Positions 10,505 through 24,540 are shown, counted from the stretch's first letter. The stretch: DNA of 64,000 nucleotides from Eutreptiella sp. 'Long Island Sound 2002' (GCA_964036045.1 OZ038402.1:2309257-2373256), one strand, 5' to 3'. Notes: generated from the sequence alone by a model not told the origin. A program made the numbers and translations.

Positions 10505-13500
10505 CCTGCCGGAGGCTCCGAACACCCCCTGGGCTGGGCTCCCCGTCTCCCCCAGGCCGGTGCGCCCGGTTCTCCGAAGATACTGGCCCCCCACTGGCCT
10601 TGCAGGAGGCTCCGAACACCCCCTGGGCTGGACTCCCCGTCCCCCCCAAGCCGGTGCGCCCGGTTCTCAGAAGAAGATGCCCCCCAATGGCCAAGCAGGA
10701 GGCTCCGAACACCCCCTGGGCTGGGCTCCCCGTCCCCCCCAGGCCGGTGCGCCCGGTTCTACGTCCCCACGGGCCCTGCAGGGCGCTCCGACCACCCCCT
10801 GGGCAGGACTCCCCATCCCCCCAGGCCGGTGGGCCCGGTTGTCTATCCCCGCAGGCCCTGCATGACACTCCGACCACCCCCTGGGCTGGACTCCCCATCC
10901 CCCCAGGCCGGTGTGCCCGGTTCTACGTCCCCACAGGCCCTGCAGGACGCTCCGACCACCCCCTGGGCAGAACGCCCCATCCCCCCAGGCCCGGTTGTCC
11001 ATCCCCGCAGGCCCTGCAGGAAACTCCGACCACCCCCTGGGCTGGACTCCCCATCCCCCCGGGCCGGTGTGCCCGGTTCTACGTCCCCACAGGCCCTGCA
11101 GGACGCTCCGACCACCCCCTGGGCAGGACTCCCCATCCCCCCGGGCCGGTGTGCCCGGTTCTACGTCCCCACAGGCCCTGCAGGACGCTCCGACCACCCC
11201 CTGGGCAGGACTCCCCATCCCCCCAAGCCGGTGCGCCCGGTTCTGCGTCCCCACAGGCCCTGCAGGGCGCTCCGACCACCCCCTGTGCTGGACTCCCCAT
11301 CCCCCCAGGCCGGTGGGCCCGGTTGTCCATCCCCGCAGGCCCTGCAGGAAACTCCGACCACCCCCTGGGCTGGACTCCCCATCCCCCCGGGCCGGTGTGC
11401 CCGGTTCTACGTCCCCACAGGCCCTGCAGGACGCTCCGACCACCCCCTGGGCAGGACTCCCCATCCCCCCAAGCCGGTGCGCCCGGTTCTGCGTCCCCAC
11501 AGGCCCTGCAGGGCGCTCTGACCACCCCCTGTGCTGGACTCCCCATCCCCCCAGGCCGGTGTGCCCGGTTGTCCATTCCCGCAGGCCCTGCAGGACACTC
11601 CGACCACCCCCTGGGCAGGACTCCCCATCCCCCCAGGCCGGTGGGCCCGGTTGTCCATCCCCGCAGGCCCTGCAGGAAACTCCGACCACCCCCTGGGCTG
11701 GACTCCCCATCACCCCAGGCCGGTGGGCCCGGTTCTACGTCCCCACAGGCCCTGCAGGACGCTCCGACCACCCCCTGGGCAGGACTCCCCATCCCCCCAG
11801 GCCAGTGGGCCCGGTTGTCCATCCCCGCAGGCCCTGCAGGAAACTCCGACCACCCCCTGGGCTGGACTCCCCATCCCCCCAGGCCGGTGTGCCCGGTTCT
11901 ACGTCCCCACAGGCCCTGCAGGACGCTCCGCCCACCCCATGGGCACACTCCCCATCCCCCCAGGCCGGTGGGCCCGGTTGTCCATCCCCGCAGTCCCTGC
12001 AGGAAACTCCGACCACCCCCTGGGCTGGACTCCCCATCCCCCCAGGCCGGTGTGCCCGGTTCTACGTCCCCACAGGCCCTGCAGGACGCTCCGACCACCC
12101 CCTGGGCAGGACTCCCCATCCCCCCAGGCCGGTGTGCCCGGTTCTACGTCCCCACAGGCCCTGCAAGACGCTCCGACCACCCCCTGGGCAGGACTCCCCA
12201 TCCCCCAAGGCCGGTGGGCCCGGTTGTCCATTCCCGCAGGCCCTGCGGGAAACTCCGGCCACCCGCTGGGCTGGACTCCCCGTCCCCCCAGGCCGGCGTG
12301 CCCGGTTCTACGCCCCCACAGGCCCTGCGGGACGCTCCGACCACCCCTTGGGCAGGACTCCCCGTCCCCCCAGGCCGGTGGGCCCGGTTGTCTATCCCCG
12401 CAGGCCCTGCAAGAAACTCCAACCACCCCCTAGGCGGGACTCCCCATCCCCCCAGGCCGGTGTGCCCGGTTCTACGTCCCCACAGGCCCTACAGGACGCT
12501 CCGACCACCCCCTGGGCAGGACTCCCCATCTCCCCAGGCCGGTGGGCCCGGTTGTCCATCCCCGCAAGCCCTGCAGGAAACTCCGACCACCCCCTGGGCT
12601 GGACTCCCCATCCCCCCAGGCCGGTGTGCCCGGTTCTACGTGCCCACAGGCCCTGCAGGACACTCCGACCACCCCCTGGGCAGGACTCCCCGTCCCCCCG
12701 GGGCGGTGTGCCCGAATCTACCTCCCCACAGGCCCAGCAAGACACTCCGACCAACCCCTGGGCAGCACTCCCCATCCCCCCAGGCTGGTGTGCCCGAATC
12801 TACCTCCCCACAGGCCCTGCAGGACACTCCGACCACCCCCTGGGCAGGACTCCCCATCCCCCCGGGCCGGTGGGCCCGGTTGTCCATCCCCGCAGGCCCT
12901 GCAGGAAACTCCGACCACCCCCTGGGCTGGACTCCCCATCCCCCTAGGCCGGTGGGCCCGGTTCTACGTCCCCACAGGCCATGCAGGACACTCCGACCAC
13001 CCCCTGGGCAGAACTCCCCGTCCCCCCGGGCCGGTGTGCCCGAATCTACCTCCCCGCAGGCCCAGCAAGACACTCCGACCACTCCCTGGGCTGAACTCCC
13101 CATCCCCCCAGGCCGGTGTGCCCGAATCTACATCCCCACAGGACCCGCAGGACGCTCCGCCCACCCCCCGGGCAGGACTCCCCATCCCCCCAGGCCAGTG
13201 GGCCCGGTTGTCCATCCCCGCAGGCCCTGCAGGAAACTCCGACCACCCCCTGGGCAGGACTCCCCATCCCCCCAGGCCGGTGTGCCCGGTTCTACGTCCC
13301 CACAGGCTCTGCAGGACGCTCCGACCACCCCCTGGGCAGGACTCCCCATCCCCCCGGGCCGGTGTGCCCGGTTCTACGTCCCCACAGGCCCTGCAAGACG
13401 CTCCGACCACCCTCTGGGCAGGACTCCCCATCCCCCAAGGCCGGTGGGCCCGGTTCTCCATTCCCGCAAGCCCTGCGGGAAACTCCGGCCACCCGCTGGG

Positions 13501-14555
13501 CTGGACTCCCCGTCCCCCCAGGCCGGCGTGCCCGGTTCTACGCCCCCACAGGCCCTGCAGGACGCTCCGACCACCCCCTGGGCAGGACTCCCCATCCCCC
13601 CGGGCCGGTGGGCCCGGTTGTCCATCCCCGCAGGCCCTGCAGGAAACTCCGACCACCCCCTGGGCTGGACTCCCCATCCCCCCAGGCCGGTGTGCCCGGT
13701 TCTACGTGCCCACAGGCCCTACAGGACACTCCGACCACCCCCTGGGCAGAACTCCCCGTCCCCCCGGGCCGGTGTGCCCAAATCTACCTCCCCACAGGCC
13801 CAGCAGGACACTCCGACCAACCCCTGGGCAGCACTCCCCATCCCCCCAGGCTGGTGTGCCCGAATCTACCTCCCCACAGGCCCTGCAGGACACTCCGACC
13901 ACCCCCTGGGCAGGACTCCCCATCCCCCCAGGCCGGTGGGCCCGGTTGTCCATCCCCGCAGGCCCTGCAGGAAACTCCGACCACCCCCTGGGCTGGACTC
14001 CCCATCCCCCAAGGCCGGTGTGCCCGGTTCTACGTCCCCACAGGCCCTGCAGGACACTCCGACCACCCCCTGGGCAGAACTCCCCGTCCCCGCGGGCCGG
14101 TGTGCCCGAATCTACCTCCCCGCAGGCCCAGCAAGACACTCCGACCACTCCCTGGGCTGAACTCCCCATCCCCCCAGGCCGGTGTGCCCGAATCTACATC
14201 CCCACAGGCCGTGCAGGACACTCCGACCACCCCCTGGGCAGAACTCCCCGTCCCCCCGGGCCGGTGTGCCCGAATCTACCTCCCCGCAGGCCCAGCAAGA
14301 CACTCCGACCACTCCCTGGGCAGAACTCCCCATCCCCCCAGGCCGGTGTACCCGGTTCTACGTCCCCACAGGCCCAGCAAGACACTCCGACCAACCCCTG
14401 GGCAGGACTCCCCATCCCCCCGGGCCGGTGTGCCCGATTCTACCGCCCCGCAGGCCCTGCAGGACACTCCGACCAACCCCTGGGCAGGACTCCCGTTCCC
14501 CCAGGCTGGTGTACCCGGTTCTACAGCCCCACAGGCAACGCAGGACACTCCGACC
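10505..14555. repeat. 82-bp satellite array, ~49 copies
   Basis: Tandem array of an 82-bp GC-rich unit containing GACCACCCCCTGGGC, ACTCCCCATCCCCCC and TGCCCGGTTCTACGT segments. Variant blocks recur: GTCCATCCCCGCA in place of CTACGTCCCCACA, and CCGAATCTACCTCCCC towards the end. Because 82 is not a multiple of three and the unit has almost no stop codons, frames of over 1,000 codons exist on both strands. They cycle through all three phases every three units and are not evidence of a protein. The region 10,110-10,504 just before it contains nothing I recognise. Confidence 0.9.
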
Positions 14556-17500
14556 ACTGACCGCTGCCCACTGCCCCCAGGCAGTGAGGCAGAGCATTGC
14601 AGGAATTCCACTGCCCACTGCCCCCAGGCAGTGAGGCAGTGCATTGCAGAAGTTGCACTGCCCACTGCCCAGGGCAGTGGGGCAGTGTAGTGCAGGAGTT
14701 GCACTGTCCACTGCCCCCAAGCAGTGGGGCAGTGCATTGCAGGAGTTGCACTGCCCACTGCCCCCAGGCAGTGGGGCAGTGCACTGTAGGAGTTGCACTG
14801 CCCACCGCCCCCAGGCAGTGGGGCAGTGCATTGCAGGGGTTGCACTGCCCACTGCCCCCAGGCAGTGAGGCAGTGCATTGCAGGAGTTCCACTGCCCACT
14901 GCCCCAAGGCAGTGAGGCAGTGCATTGCAGGGGTTCCACTGCCCACTGCCCCCAGGCAGTGAGGCAATGTATTGCAGGAGTTCCACTGTCCACTACCCCC
15001 AGGCAGTGAGGCGGTGCATTGCAGGAGTTGCACTGCCCACTGCCCCCAGCCAGTGAGGCAGTGCATTGCAGGAGTTGCACTGCCCACCGCCCCAGGGCAG
15101 TGAGGCAATGCATTGCAGGGGTTGCACTGCCCACTGCCCCCAGGCAGTGAGGCAGTGCATTGCAGGTGTTGCACTGTCCACCGCCCCCAGGCGGTGAGGC
15201 AGTGCATTGCAGGAGTTGCCCTGCCCACTGCCCCCAGGCAGTGAGGCAGTGCACTGCAGGAGTTGCACTGCCCACTGCTTCCAGGCAGTGAGGTAATGCA
15301 TTGCAGGGGTTGCACTGTCCACTGCCCCCAGGCAGTGGGGCAGTGTATTGCACGAGTTCCACTGCCCACTGCCCCCAGGCAGTGAGGCAGTGCATCGCGG
15401 GAGTTGCACTGCCCACTGCCCCCAGGCAGTGAGGCAGCGCATTGCAGGAGTTGCACTGCCCACTGCCCCCAGGCAGTGGGGCAGAGCATTGCAGGAGTTC
15501 CACTGCCCACTGCCCGCAGGCAGTGAGGCAGTGCATTGCATGAGTTGAACTGCCTGCTGCCCGAGGGCAGTGAGGCAGTGCACTGCAGGAGTTGCACTGC
15601 CCACTGCCCCCAGGCAGTGAGGCAGTGCATTGCAGGAGCTGCACTGCCCACTGCCCCCAGGCAGTGCGGCAGTGGATTGCAGGAGTGGCACTGCCCACTG
15701 CCCCCAGGCAGTGAGGGTGTGCATTGCAGGAGTTGCACTGCCCACTGCTCCCAGGCAGTGAGGCAGTGCATTGCAAGGGTTCAACTGCCCACTGCCCCCA
15801 GGCAGTGGGGCAGTGCATTGCAGGAGTTGCACTGTCCACTGCCCCCAGGCGGTGGGGCAGTGTATTGCAGGAGTTGCACTGCCCGCTGCCCCCAGGCAGC
15901 GGGGCAGTGCACTGCAGGAGTTGCACTGCCTACTGCCCGAGGGCAGTGAGGAAGTGCATTGCAGAAGTTGCAGTGCCCACTGCTCCCAGGCAGTGCGGCA
16001 GTGTATGGCAGGAGTTGCGCTGCCCACTGCCCCCAGGCAGTGGGGAAGAGCATTGCAGGAGTTGCACTGCCCCCTGCCCCCATGCAGTGAGGCGGTGCAT
16101 TGCAGGAGGTGCACCGCCTACTGCCCGAGGGCAGTGAGGCAGTGCATTGCAGGAGTTGCACTGCTCACTGCCCCCAGGCACTGGGCCAGACCATTGCAGG
16201 AGTTCCACTGCCCACTGCCCCCACGCAGTGAGGCAGTGCATTGCAGGAGTTGCACTGCCCACTGCCCCCAGGCAGTGCGGCAGTGTATGGCAGGAGTTGC
16301 GCTGCCCACTGCCCCCAGGCAGTGGGGCAGAGCATTGCAGGAGTTGCACTGCCCCCTGCCCCCAGGTAGTGAGGGTGTGCATTGCAGGAGTTGCACAGCC
16401 CACTGCTCCCAGGCAGTGAGGCAGTGCATTGCAGGGGTTCAACTGCCCGCTGCCCCCAGGCAGCGGGGCAGTGCATTGCAGGAGTTGCACTGTCCACTGC
16501 CCCCAGGCGGTGGGGCAGCGTATTGCAGGAGTTGCACTGCCCGCTGCCCCCAGGCAGCGGGGCAGTGCACTGCAGGAGTTGCACTGCCTACTGCCCGAGG
16601 GCAGTGAGGCAGTGCATTGCAGAAGTTGCACTGCCCACTGCCCCCAGGCAGTGAGGCAGCGCATTGCAGGAGTTGCACTGCCCACTGCCCCCAGGCAGTG
16701 GGGCAGAGCATTGCAGGAGTTCCACTGCCCACTGCCCGCAGGCAGTGAGGCAGTGCATTGCATGAGTTGAACTGCCTGCTGCCCGAGGGCAGTGAGGCAG
16801 TGCACTGCAGGAGTTGCACTGCCCACTGCCCCCAGGCAGTGAGGCAGTGCATTGCAGGAGCTGCACTGCCCACTGCCCCCAGGCAGTGCGGCAGTGGATT
16901 GCAGGAGTGGCACTGCCCACTGCCCCCAGGCAGTGAGGGTGTGCATTGCAGGAGTTGCGCTGCCCACCGCCCCCAGGCAGTGAGGCAGTGCATTGCAGGG
17001 GTTCAACTGCCCACTGCCCCCAGGCAGCGGGGCAGTGCATTGCAGGAGTTGCACTGTCCACTGCCCCCAGGCGGTGGGGCAGCGTATTGCAGGAGTTGCA
17101 CTGCCCGCTGCCCCCAGGCAGCGGGGCAGTGCACTGCAGGAGTTGCACTGCCTACTGCCCGAGGGCAGTGAGGCAGTGCATTGCAGAAGTTGCACTGCCC
17201 ACTGCCCCCAGGCAGTGCGGCAGTGTATGGCAGGAGTTGCGCTGCCCACTGCCCCCAGGCAGTGGGGCAGAGCATTGCAAGAGTTGCACTGCCCCCTGCC
17301 CCCAGGCAGTGAGGCGGTGCATTGCAGGAGGTGCACTGCCCACTGCCCCCAGGCAGTGAGGCGGTGCATTGCAGGAGGTGCACTGCCCACTGCCCGAGGG
17401 CAGTGAGGCAGTGCATTGCAGGAGTTGCACTGCCCACTGCCCCCAGGCAGTGCGGCAGTGTATGGCAGGAGTTGCGCTGCCCACTGCCCCCAGGCAGTGG

Positions 17501-20500
17501 GGCAGAGCATTGCAGGAGTTGCACTGCCCCCTGCCCCCAGGCAGTGAGGGTGTGCATTGCAGGAGTTGCACAGCCCACTGCCCCCAGGCAGTGAGGCAGT
17601 GCATTGCAGGGGTTCAGCTGCCCACTGCCCCCCGGCAGAGGGGCAGTGCATTGCAGGAGTTGCACTGTCCACTGCCCCCAGGCAGTGGGGCAGAGCATTG
17701 CAGCAGTTGCACTGCCCGCTGCCCCCAGGCAGTGAGGCAGTGCATTGCAGGGGTTCAACTGCCCACTGCCCCCAGGCAGTGGGGCAGTGCATTGCAGGAG
17801 TTGCACTGTCCACTGCCCCCAGGCGGTGGGGCAGTGTATTGCAGGAGTTGCACTGCCTACTGCCCCCAGGCAGCGGGGCAGTGCACTGCAGGAGTTGCAC
17901 TGCCTACTGCCCGAGGGCAGTGAGGCAGTGCATTGCAGAAGTTGCACTGCCCACTGCCCGCAGGCAGTGCGGCAGCGTATGGCAGGAGTTGCGCTGCCCA
18001 CTGCCCCCAGGCAGTGGGGCAGAGCATTGCAGGAGTTGCACTGCCCCCTGCCCCCAGGCAGTGAGGCGGTGCATTGCAGGAGGTGCACTGCCTACTGCCC
18101 GAGGGCAGTGAGGCAGTGCATTGCAGGAGTTGCACTGCCCACTGCCCCCAGGCAGTGGGCCAGACCATTGCAGGAGTTCCACTGCCCACTGCCCCCAGGC
18201 AGTGAGGCAGTGCATTGCAGGAGTTGCACTGCCCACTGCCCCCAGGCAGTGCGGCAGTGTATGGCAGGAGTTGCGCTGCCCACTGCCCCCAGGCAGTGGG
18301 GCAGAGCATTGCAGGAGTTGCACTGCCCCCTGCCCCCAGGCAGTGAGGGTGTGCATTGCAGGAGTTGCACTGCTCACTGCCCCCAGGCAGTGCGGCAGTG
18401 TATGGCAGGAGTTGCGCTGCCCACTGCCCCCAGGCAGTGGGGCAGAGCATTGCGGGAGTTGCACTGCCCCCTGCCCCCAGGCAGTGAGGGTGTGCATTGC
18501 AGGAGTTGCACTGCCCACTGCCCCCAGGCAGTGGGGCAGAGCATTGCGGGAGTTGCACTGCCCCCTGCCCCCAGGCAGTGAGGCAGTACATTGCAGGAGT
18601 TCCACTGCCCACTGCCCCCAGGCAGTGAGGCAGTGCATTGCAGGAGTTGCGCTGCCCATTGCCCCCAGGGAGTGAAGTAGGGCATTGCAGGAGTTGCGCT
18701 GCCCCCTGCCCCCAGGCAGTGGGGCAGAGCATTGCAGGAGTTGCACTGCCCCCTGCCCCCAGGCAGTGAAATAAGGCATTGCAGGAGTTGCGCTGCCCCC
18801 TGCCCCCAGGCAGTGGGGCAGAGCATTGCAGGAATTCCACTGCCCACTGCCCCCAGGCAGTGAGGCGGTGCATTGCAGGAGTTGCACTGCCTACTGCCCG
18901 AGGGCAGTGAGGCAGTGCATTGCAGGAGTTGCACTGCCCACTGCCCCCAGGCAGTGGGCCAGAGCATTGCAGGTGTTCCACTGCCCACTGCCCCCAGGCA
19001 GTGAGGCAGTGCATTGCAGAAGTTGCACTGCCCACTGCCCCCAGGCAGTGCGGCAGTGTATGGCACGAGTTGCGCTGCCCACTGCCCCCAGGCAGTGGGG
19101 CAGAGCATTGCAGGAGTTGCACTGCCCCTTGCCCCCAGGCAGTGAGATAGGGCATTGCAAGAGTTGCGCTGCCCCCTGCCCCCAGGCAGTGGGGCAGAGC
19201 ATTGCAGGAGTTGCACTGCCCCCTGCCCCCAGGCAGTGAGATAGGGCATTGCAGGAGTTGCGCTGCCCACTGCCCCCAGGCAGTGAGGCGGTGCATTGCA
19301 GGAGTTGCACTGCCTACTGCCCGAGGGCAGTGAGGCAGTGCATTGCAGGGGTTCAGCTGCCCACTGCCCCCAGGCAGTGGGCCGGAGCATTGCAGGAGTT
19401 CCACTGCCCACTGCCCCCAGGCAGTGAGGCAGTGCATTGCAGGAGTTGCACTGCCCACTGCCCCTAGGCAGTGAGGCAGTCAGTGCATTGCAGGAGTTGC
19501 ACTGCCCACTGCCCCCAGGCAGTGAGGCAGTGCATTGCAGGAGTTGCGCTGCCCACTGCCCCTAGGCAATGAGGCAGTCAGTGCATTGCAGGAGCTGCAC
19601 TGCCAACTGCCCCCAGGCAGTGTGGCAGTGTATTGCAGGAGTTGCACTGCCCCCTGCCCCCAGGCAGTGGGGCAGAGCATTGCAGAAGTTGCGCTGCCCC
19701 CTGCCCCCAGGCAGTGAGATAGGGCATTGCAGGAGTTGCGCTGCCCCCTGCCCCCAGGCAGTGGGGCAGAGCATTGCAGGAATTCCACTGCCCACTGCCC
19801 CCAGGCAGTGAGGCGGTGCATTGCAGGAGTTGCACTGCCCACTGCCCCTAGGCAGTGAGGCAGTGCATTGCAGGAGTTGCACTGCCCACTGCCCGCAGGC
19901 AGTGGGCCAGAGCATTGCAGGAGTTCCACTGCCCACTGCCCCCAGGCAGTGAGGCAGTGCATTGCAGGAGTTGCACTGCCCACTGCCCCTAGGCAGTGAG
20001 GCAGTCGGTGCATTGCAGGAGCTGCACTGCCAACTGCCCCCGGGCAGTGTGGCAGTGTATTGCAGGAGTTGCACTGCCCCCTGCCCCCAGGCAGTGAGAT
20101 AGGGCATTGCAGGAGTTGCGCTGCCCACTGCCCCCATGCAGTGGTGCAGAGCATTGCAAGAATTCCACTGCCCACTGCCCCTAGGCAGTGAGGCAATGCA
20201 TTGCAGGAGTTGCGATCCTACTGCCCGAGGGCAGTGAGGCAGTGCATTGCAGGAGTTGCACTGCCCACTGCCCCAAGGCAGTGAGGCAGTGTATTGCAGG
20301 AGTTCAACTGCCCACTGCCCCCAGGCAGTGAGGCAGTGCGTCGCAGGAGTTGCACTGCCCACTGCTCCCGGGCAGTGAGGCGGTGTACTGCGGGAGTTAC
20401 AGTGTCCACTGCCCCCAGGCAGTGAGGCAGTGCATTGCAGGAGTTGCGCTGCCCACTGCCCCTAGGCAGTGAGGCAGTCAGTGCATTGCAGGAGCTGCAC

Positions 20501-23480
20501 TGCCTACTGCCCGAGGGCAGTGAGGCAGTGCATTGCAGAAGTTGCACTGCCCACTGCCCCCAGGCAGTGCGGCAGTGTATGGCAGGAGTTGCACTGCCCA
20601 CTGCCCCCAGGCAGTGGGGCAGAGCATTGCAGGAGTTGCACTGCCCCCTGCCCCCAGGCAGTGAGATAGGGCATTGCAGGAGTTGCGCTGCCCACTGCCC
20701 CCGGGCAGTGGGGCAGAGCATTGCAGGAATTCCACTGCCCACTGCCCCCAGGCAGTGAGGCGGTGCATTGCAGGAGTTGCACTGCCCACTGCCCGAGGGC
20801 ACTGAGGCAGTGCATTGCAGGAGTTGCACTGCCCACTGCCCCCAGGCAGTGGGCCAGAGCATTGCAGAACTTCCACTGCCCACTGCCCCCAGGCAGTGAG
20901 GCAGTGCATTGCAGGAGTTGCACTGCCCACTGCCCCCAGGCAGTGCGGCAGTGTATGGCAGGAGTTGCGCTGCCCACTGCCCCCAGGCAGTGGGGCAGAG
21001 CATTGCAGGAGTTGCACTGCCCCGTGCCCCTAGGCAGTGAGATAGGGCATTGCAGGAGTTGCGCTGCCCCCTACCCCCAGGCAGTGGGGCAGAGCATTGC
21101 AGGAATTCCACTGCCCACTGCCCCCAGGCACTGGGGCAGTGCATTGCAGGAGGTGCACTGCCCGCTGCCCCTAGGCAGTGAGGCAGTGCATTGCAGGAGT
21201 TGCACTGCCCACTGCCCCCAGGCAGTGGGCCAGAGCATTGCAGGAGTTCCACTGCCCACTGCCCCCAGGCAGTGAGGCAGTGCATTGCAGGAGTTGCACT
21301 GCCCACTGCCCCTAGGCAGTGAGGCAGTGCATTGCAGGAGTTGCGCTGCCCACTGCCCCCAGGCAGTGGGCCAGAGCATTGCAGGAGTTCCACTGCCCCC
21401 TGCCCCCAGGCAGTGAGGCAGTGCATTGCAGGAGTTGCACTGCCCACTGCCCCTAGGCAGTGAGGCGATCAGTGCATTGCAGGAGCTGCACTGCCAACTG
21501 CCCCCAGGCAGTGTGGCAGTGTATTGCAGGAGTTGCACTGCCCCCTGCCCCCAGGCAGTGAGATAGGGCATTGTAGGAGTTGCGCTGCCCACTGCCCCCA
21601 GGCAGTAGGGCAGAGCATTGCAGGAATTCCACTGCCCACTGCCTCTAGGCAGTGAGGCAGTGCATTGCAGGAGTTGCACTGCCTACTGCCCGAGGGCAGT
21701 GAGGCAGTGCATTGCAGGAGTTGCACTGCCCACTGCCCCAAGGCAGCGAGGCACTGTATTGCAGGAGTCCCACTGCCCACTGCCCCCAGGCAGTGAGGCA
21801 GTGCGTCGCAGGAGCTGCACTGCCCACTGCTCCCGGGCAGTGAGGCGGTGTACTGCGGGAGTTACAGTGTCCACTGCCCCCAGGCAGTGAGGCAGTGCAT
21901 TGCAGGAGTTGCGCTGCCCACTGCCCCTAGGCAGTGAGGCAGTCGGTGCATTGCAGGAGCTGCGCTGCCCACTGCCCCCAGGCAGTGTGGCAGTGTATTG
22001 CAGGAGTTCCACTGCCCACTGCCCCAGGGCAGTGAGGCAGTGCATTGCAGGAGTTGCACTGCCCACTGCCCCCAGGCAGTGAGGCAGTGCATTGCAGGAG
22101 TTGCACTGCCCGCTGCCCCCAGGCAGTGAGGCAGTGCACTGCAGGAGTTCCACTGCCCACTGCCCCAGGGCAGTGAGGCAGTGCATTGCAGGAGTTGCAC
22201 TGCCCACTGCCCCCAGGGCAGTGAGGCAGTACATTGCAGGAGTTGCACTGTCCACTGCCCCCAGGCAGTGAGGCAGTGCATTGCAGGAGTTGCACTGCCT
22301 ACTGTTCAAGGGCAGTGAGGCAGTGCATTGCAGGAGTTCCACTGCCCACTGCCCCCAGACAGTGAGGCAGTGCATTGGAGGAGTTGCACTGTCCACTGCC
22401 CCCCGGCAGTCAGGGAGTCAGTGCATTGCAGGAGTTGCACGGCCCACTGCCCCCAGGCAGTGAGGCAGTGCATTGCAGAAGTTGCACTGTCCACTGCCCC
22501 CAAGCAGTGAGGCAGTCAGTGCGTTGCAGGAGTTGCACTGCCCACTGCCCCCGGGCAGTGCGGCAGTGTATTGCAGGGGGTCCGCTGCCCACTGCCCCCA
22601 GGGCAGTGGGGCAGTGCATTGCGGGGGATGCACTGCCCACTGCCCCCAGGCAGTGAGGCAGTGCGTTGCAGGAGTTGCACTGCCTACTGCCCGAGGCCAG
22701 TGAGGCAGTGCATTGCAGGAGTTGCACAGCCCACTGCCCCCAGGCAGTGCGGCAGTGTATTGCAGGAGTAGCACTGCCCATTGCCCCCAGGCAATGAGCA
22801 GTGCATTGCAGGAGTTGCACTGCCCGCTGCCCCCGGGGCAGTGAGGCAGTGCATTGCGGGGATTCGACTGCCCACTGCCCCCAGGCAGTGCGGCAGTGTA
22901 TTGCAGGAGTTCAACTGCCCCACTGCCCCCAGGCAGTGGGGCAGTGTGTTGCAGGAGTAGCACTGCCCACTGCCCCCCAGGCAGTGAGGCAGTGCATTGC
23001 AGGAGGTCCACTGCCCACTGCCCCCAGGCAGTGGGGCAGTGCGTTGCAGAAGGTCCACTGTCCACTGCCCCCAGGCAGTGAGGCAGTGTATTGCGAGAGT
23101 TCCACTGCCCACTGCCCCAAGGCAGTGCGGCAGTGTACTGCAGGAGTTCCACTGCCCACTGCCCCCAGGCAGTGGGGCAGTGTATTGCGGGAGTTGCACT
23201 GTCCACTGCTCCCAGGCAGTGAGGCAGTGCATTGCAGGAGATCCACTGCCCCCTGCCCCCGGGCCGTGGCGCAGTGTGTCGCAGGAGTTCCACTGACCAC
23301 TGCCCCAGGCACGGCGGCAGTGTATTGCAGGAGATGCCCGGCCCACTGCCCCAAGGCAGGGAGGCAGAGAATGGCAGGAGTACCACTCCCCACTGCCCTC
23401 AGGCAATGCGGCAGTGTGAAGCAGGATTTCCACTGCCCACAGCCCCCAGGCGGCGTGGCAGTGCGTTACACTGCCCACTG
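14556..23480. repeat. 47-bp hairpin satellite, ~190 copies
   Basis: Tandem array of a 47-bp unit, roughly GCAGTGAGGCAGTGCATTGC followed by AGGAGTTGCACTGCCCACTG and CCCCCAG. The segment CACTGCCCACTGCC-CCCA-GGCAGTGAGGCAGTG is a near-perfect inverted repeat with a 4-nt loop, so each unit can fold. Marked variants recur at multiples of 47 bp (for example 658, 564 and 752 bp apart at 15771, 16429, 16993 and 17745), showing higher-order repeat structure. Cys-rich frames on both strands are artefacts. Copies degrade after about 22,400. Confidence 0.9.
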
Positions 23481-23724
23481 CCCTCTGCCCACAACAACCG
23501 TGCAGCAGGGCACACACAGTGCAGTGTAGTGCACAGCACCAAGCAGTGCGGCACCACACAATAAGCACTGATGGTGCAGCGCGGCACGCAGGGTGCAGTG
23601 GGCCCACGAGACCCTGTGTGACTGCGCGCAGGCGTCGGCAAGGCAGTGTCGGCCAAGTGCGAGAGTGCACTGGTCCGGCTATGCCACAACACAATTACAC
23701 ACAGCGCGCACACAACACACACAG

Positions 23725-23998
23725 CCCAGCCCGTTTACCTGTACCCGTGGGTAGACATCCCGGCCTTTGCCATTTGGTAATAGCGCCTTCGGCACACCAC
23801 ACCACACCACACCACACCACACCACACCACACCACACCACACCACACCACACCACACCACACCACACCACACCACACCACACCACACCACACCACACCAC
23901 ACCACACCACACCACACCATACCACACCACACCACACCACACCACACCACACCACACCACACCACACCACACCACACCACACCACACCACACCACACC
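23725..23998. repeat. Conserved leader plus (CCACA)n array
   Basis: A non-repetitive leader (23725-23795, containing CCCGTTTACCTGTACCCGTG and GCGCCTTCGGCA) runs directly into about 40 copies of CCACA. The same leader precedes the separate array at 27494. The Trp/Cys/Gly and His/Thr frames are array artefacts. Confidence 0.85.
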
Positions 23999-24219
23999 CC
24001 TGGTCCCCTCGCGGGCGACCCCAGCGAGCTCGGCCCACGTTGGGCAGGGCTTGGGGGTAGCTGTTACGCGGGGGGTTACCGGCAGCCCGCCCGCGAGTAG
24101 CTCCGCGAGGCGGTGGGGCAGCCCCAGGCAGGGCCCTCGTTGAGGCCCTGCCGGTTGAACGGGGTGTGTGTCCGGCCAAAATGGGCCAGAAACTGCACAC
24201 GAGCTACCCCCCCCCCCCC

Positions 24220-24306
24220 CCCGCCACCACAGCACAGCACGGCACAACACAGCACAGCACAGCACAGCACAGCACAGCACGGCACAACACCACATAGCAT
24301 AGCACA
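24220..24306. repeat. (CAGCA)n block
   Basis: Short pentanucleotide array CAGCA with CGGCA and CAACA variants, preceded by a run of C (24209-24224). No gene is seen between 23,999 and 24,540. Confidence 0.8.
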
Positions 24307-24540
24307 CCCTCCTGCCCTAAATTCAGCCCACAACCCTTCCCAGCTCTCTCTCCTTCTGCCCCTCCTGCCTTGCCCAGCGCTCCCACCCACCGCCCCTCCT
24401 GCCCTAAAACCAACCCACAACCCTGCCAGCACTCCCTCCCTCCACCCCTCCTGCCCTAGATCCAGCCCACAACCCTGCCAGCACTCCCTCCCTTGTCCCC
24501 TCCTGCCCTAGATCCAGCCCACAACCCTGCCAGCACTCCC

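Noticed and set aside
10600-14160. 1,186-codon Pro-rich open frame
   Set aside because: It is the 82-bp satellite read through; equally long frames exist in other phases and on the other strand.
14556-23480. Cys-rich protein frames, or a CRISPR-like array
   Set aside because: Continuous tandem 47-bp units have no unique spacers between them, and the context is eukaryotic; the Cys-rich proteins are array translations.
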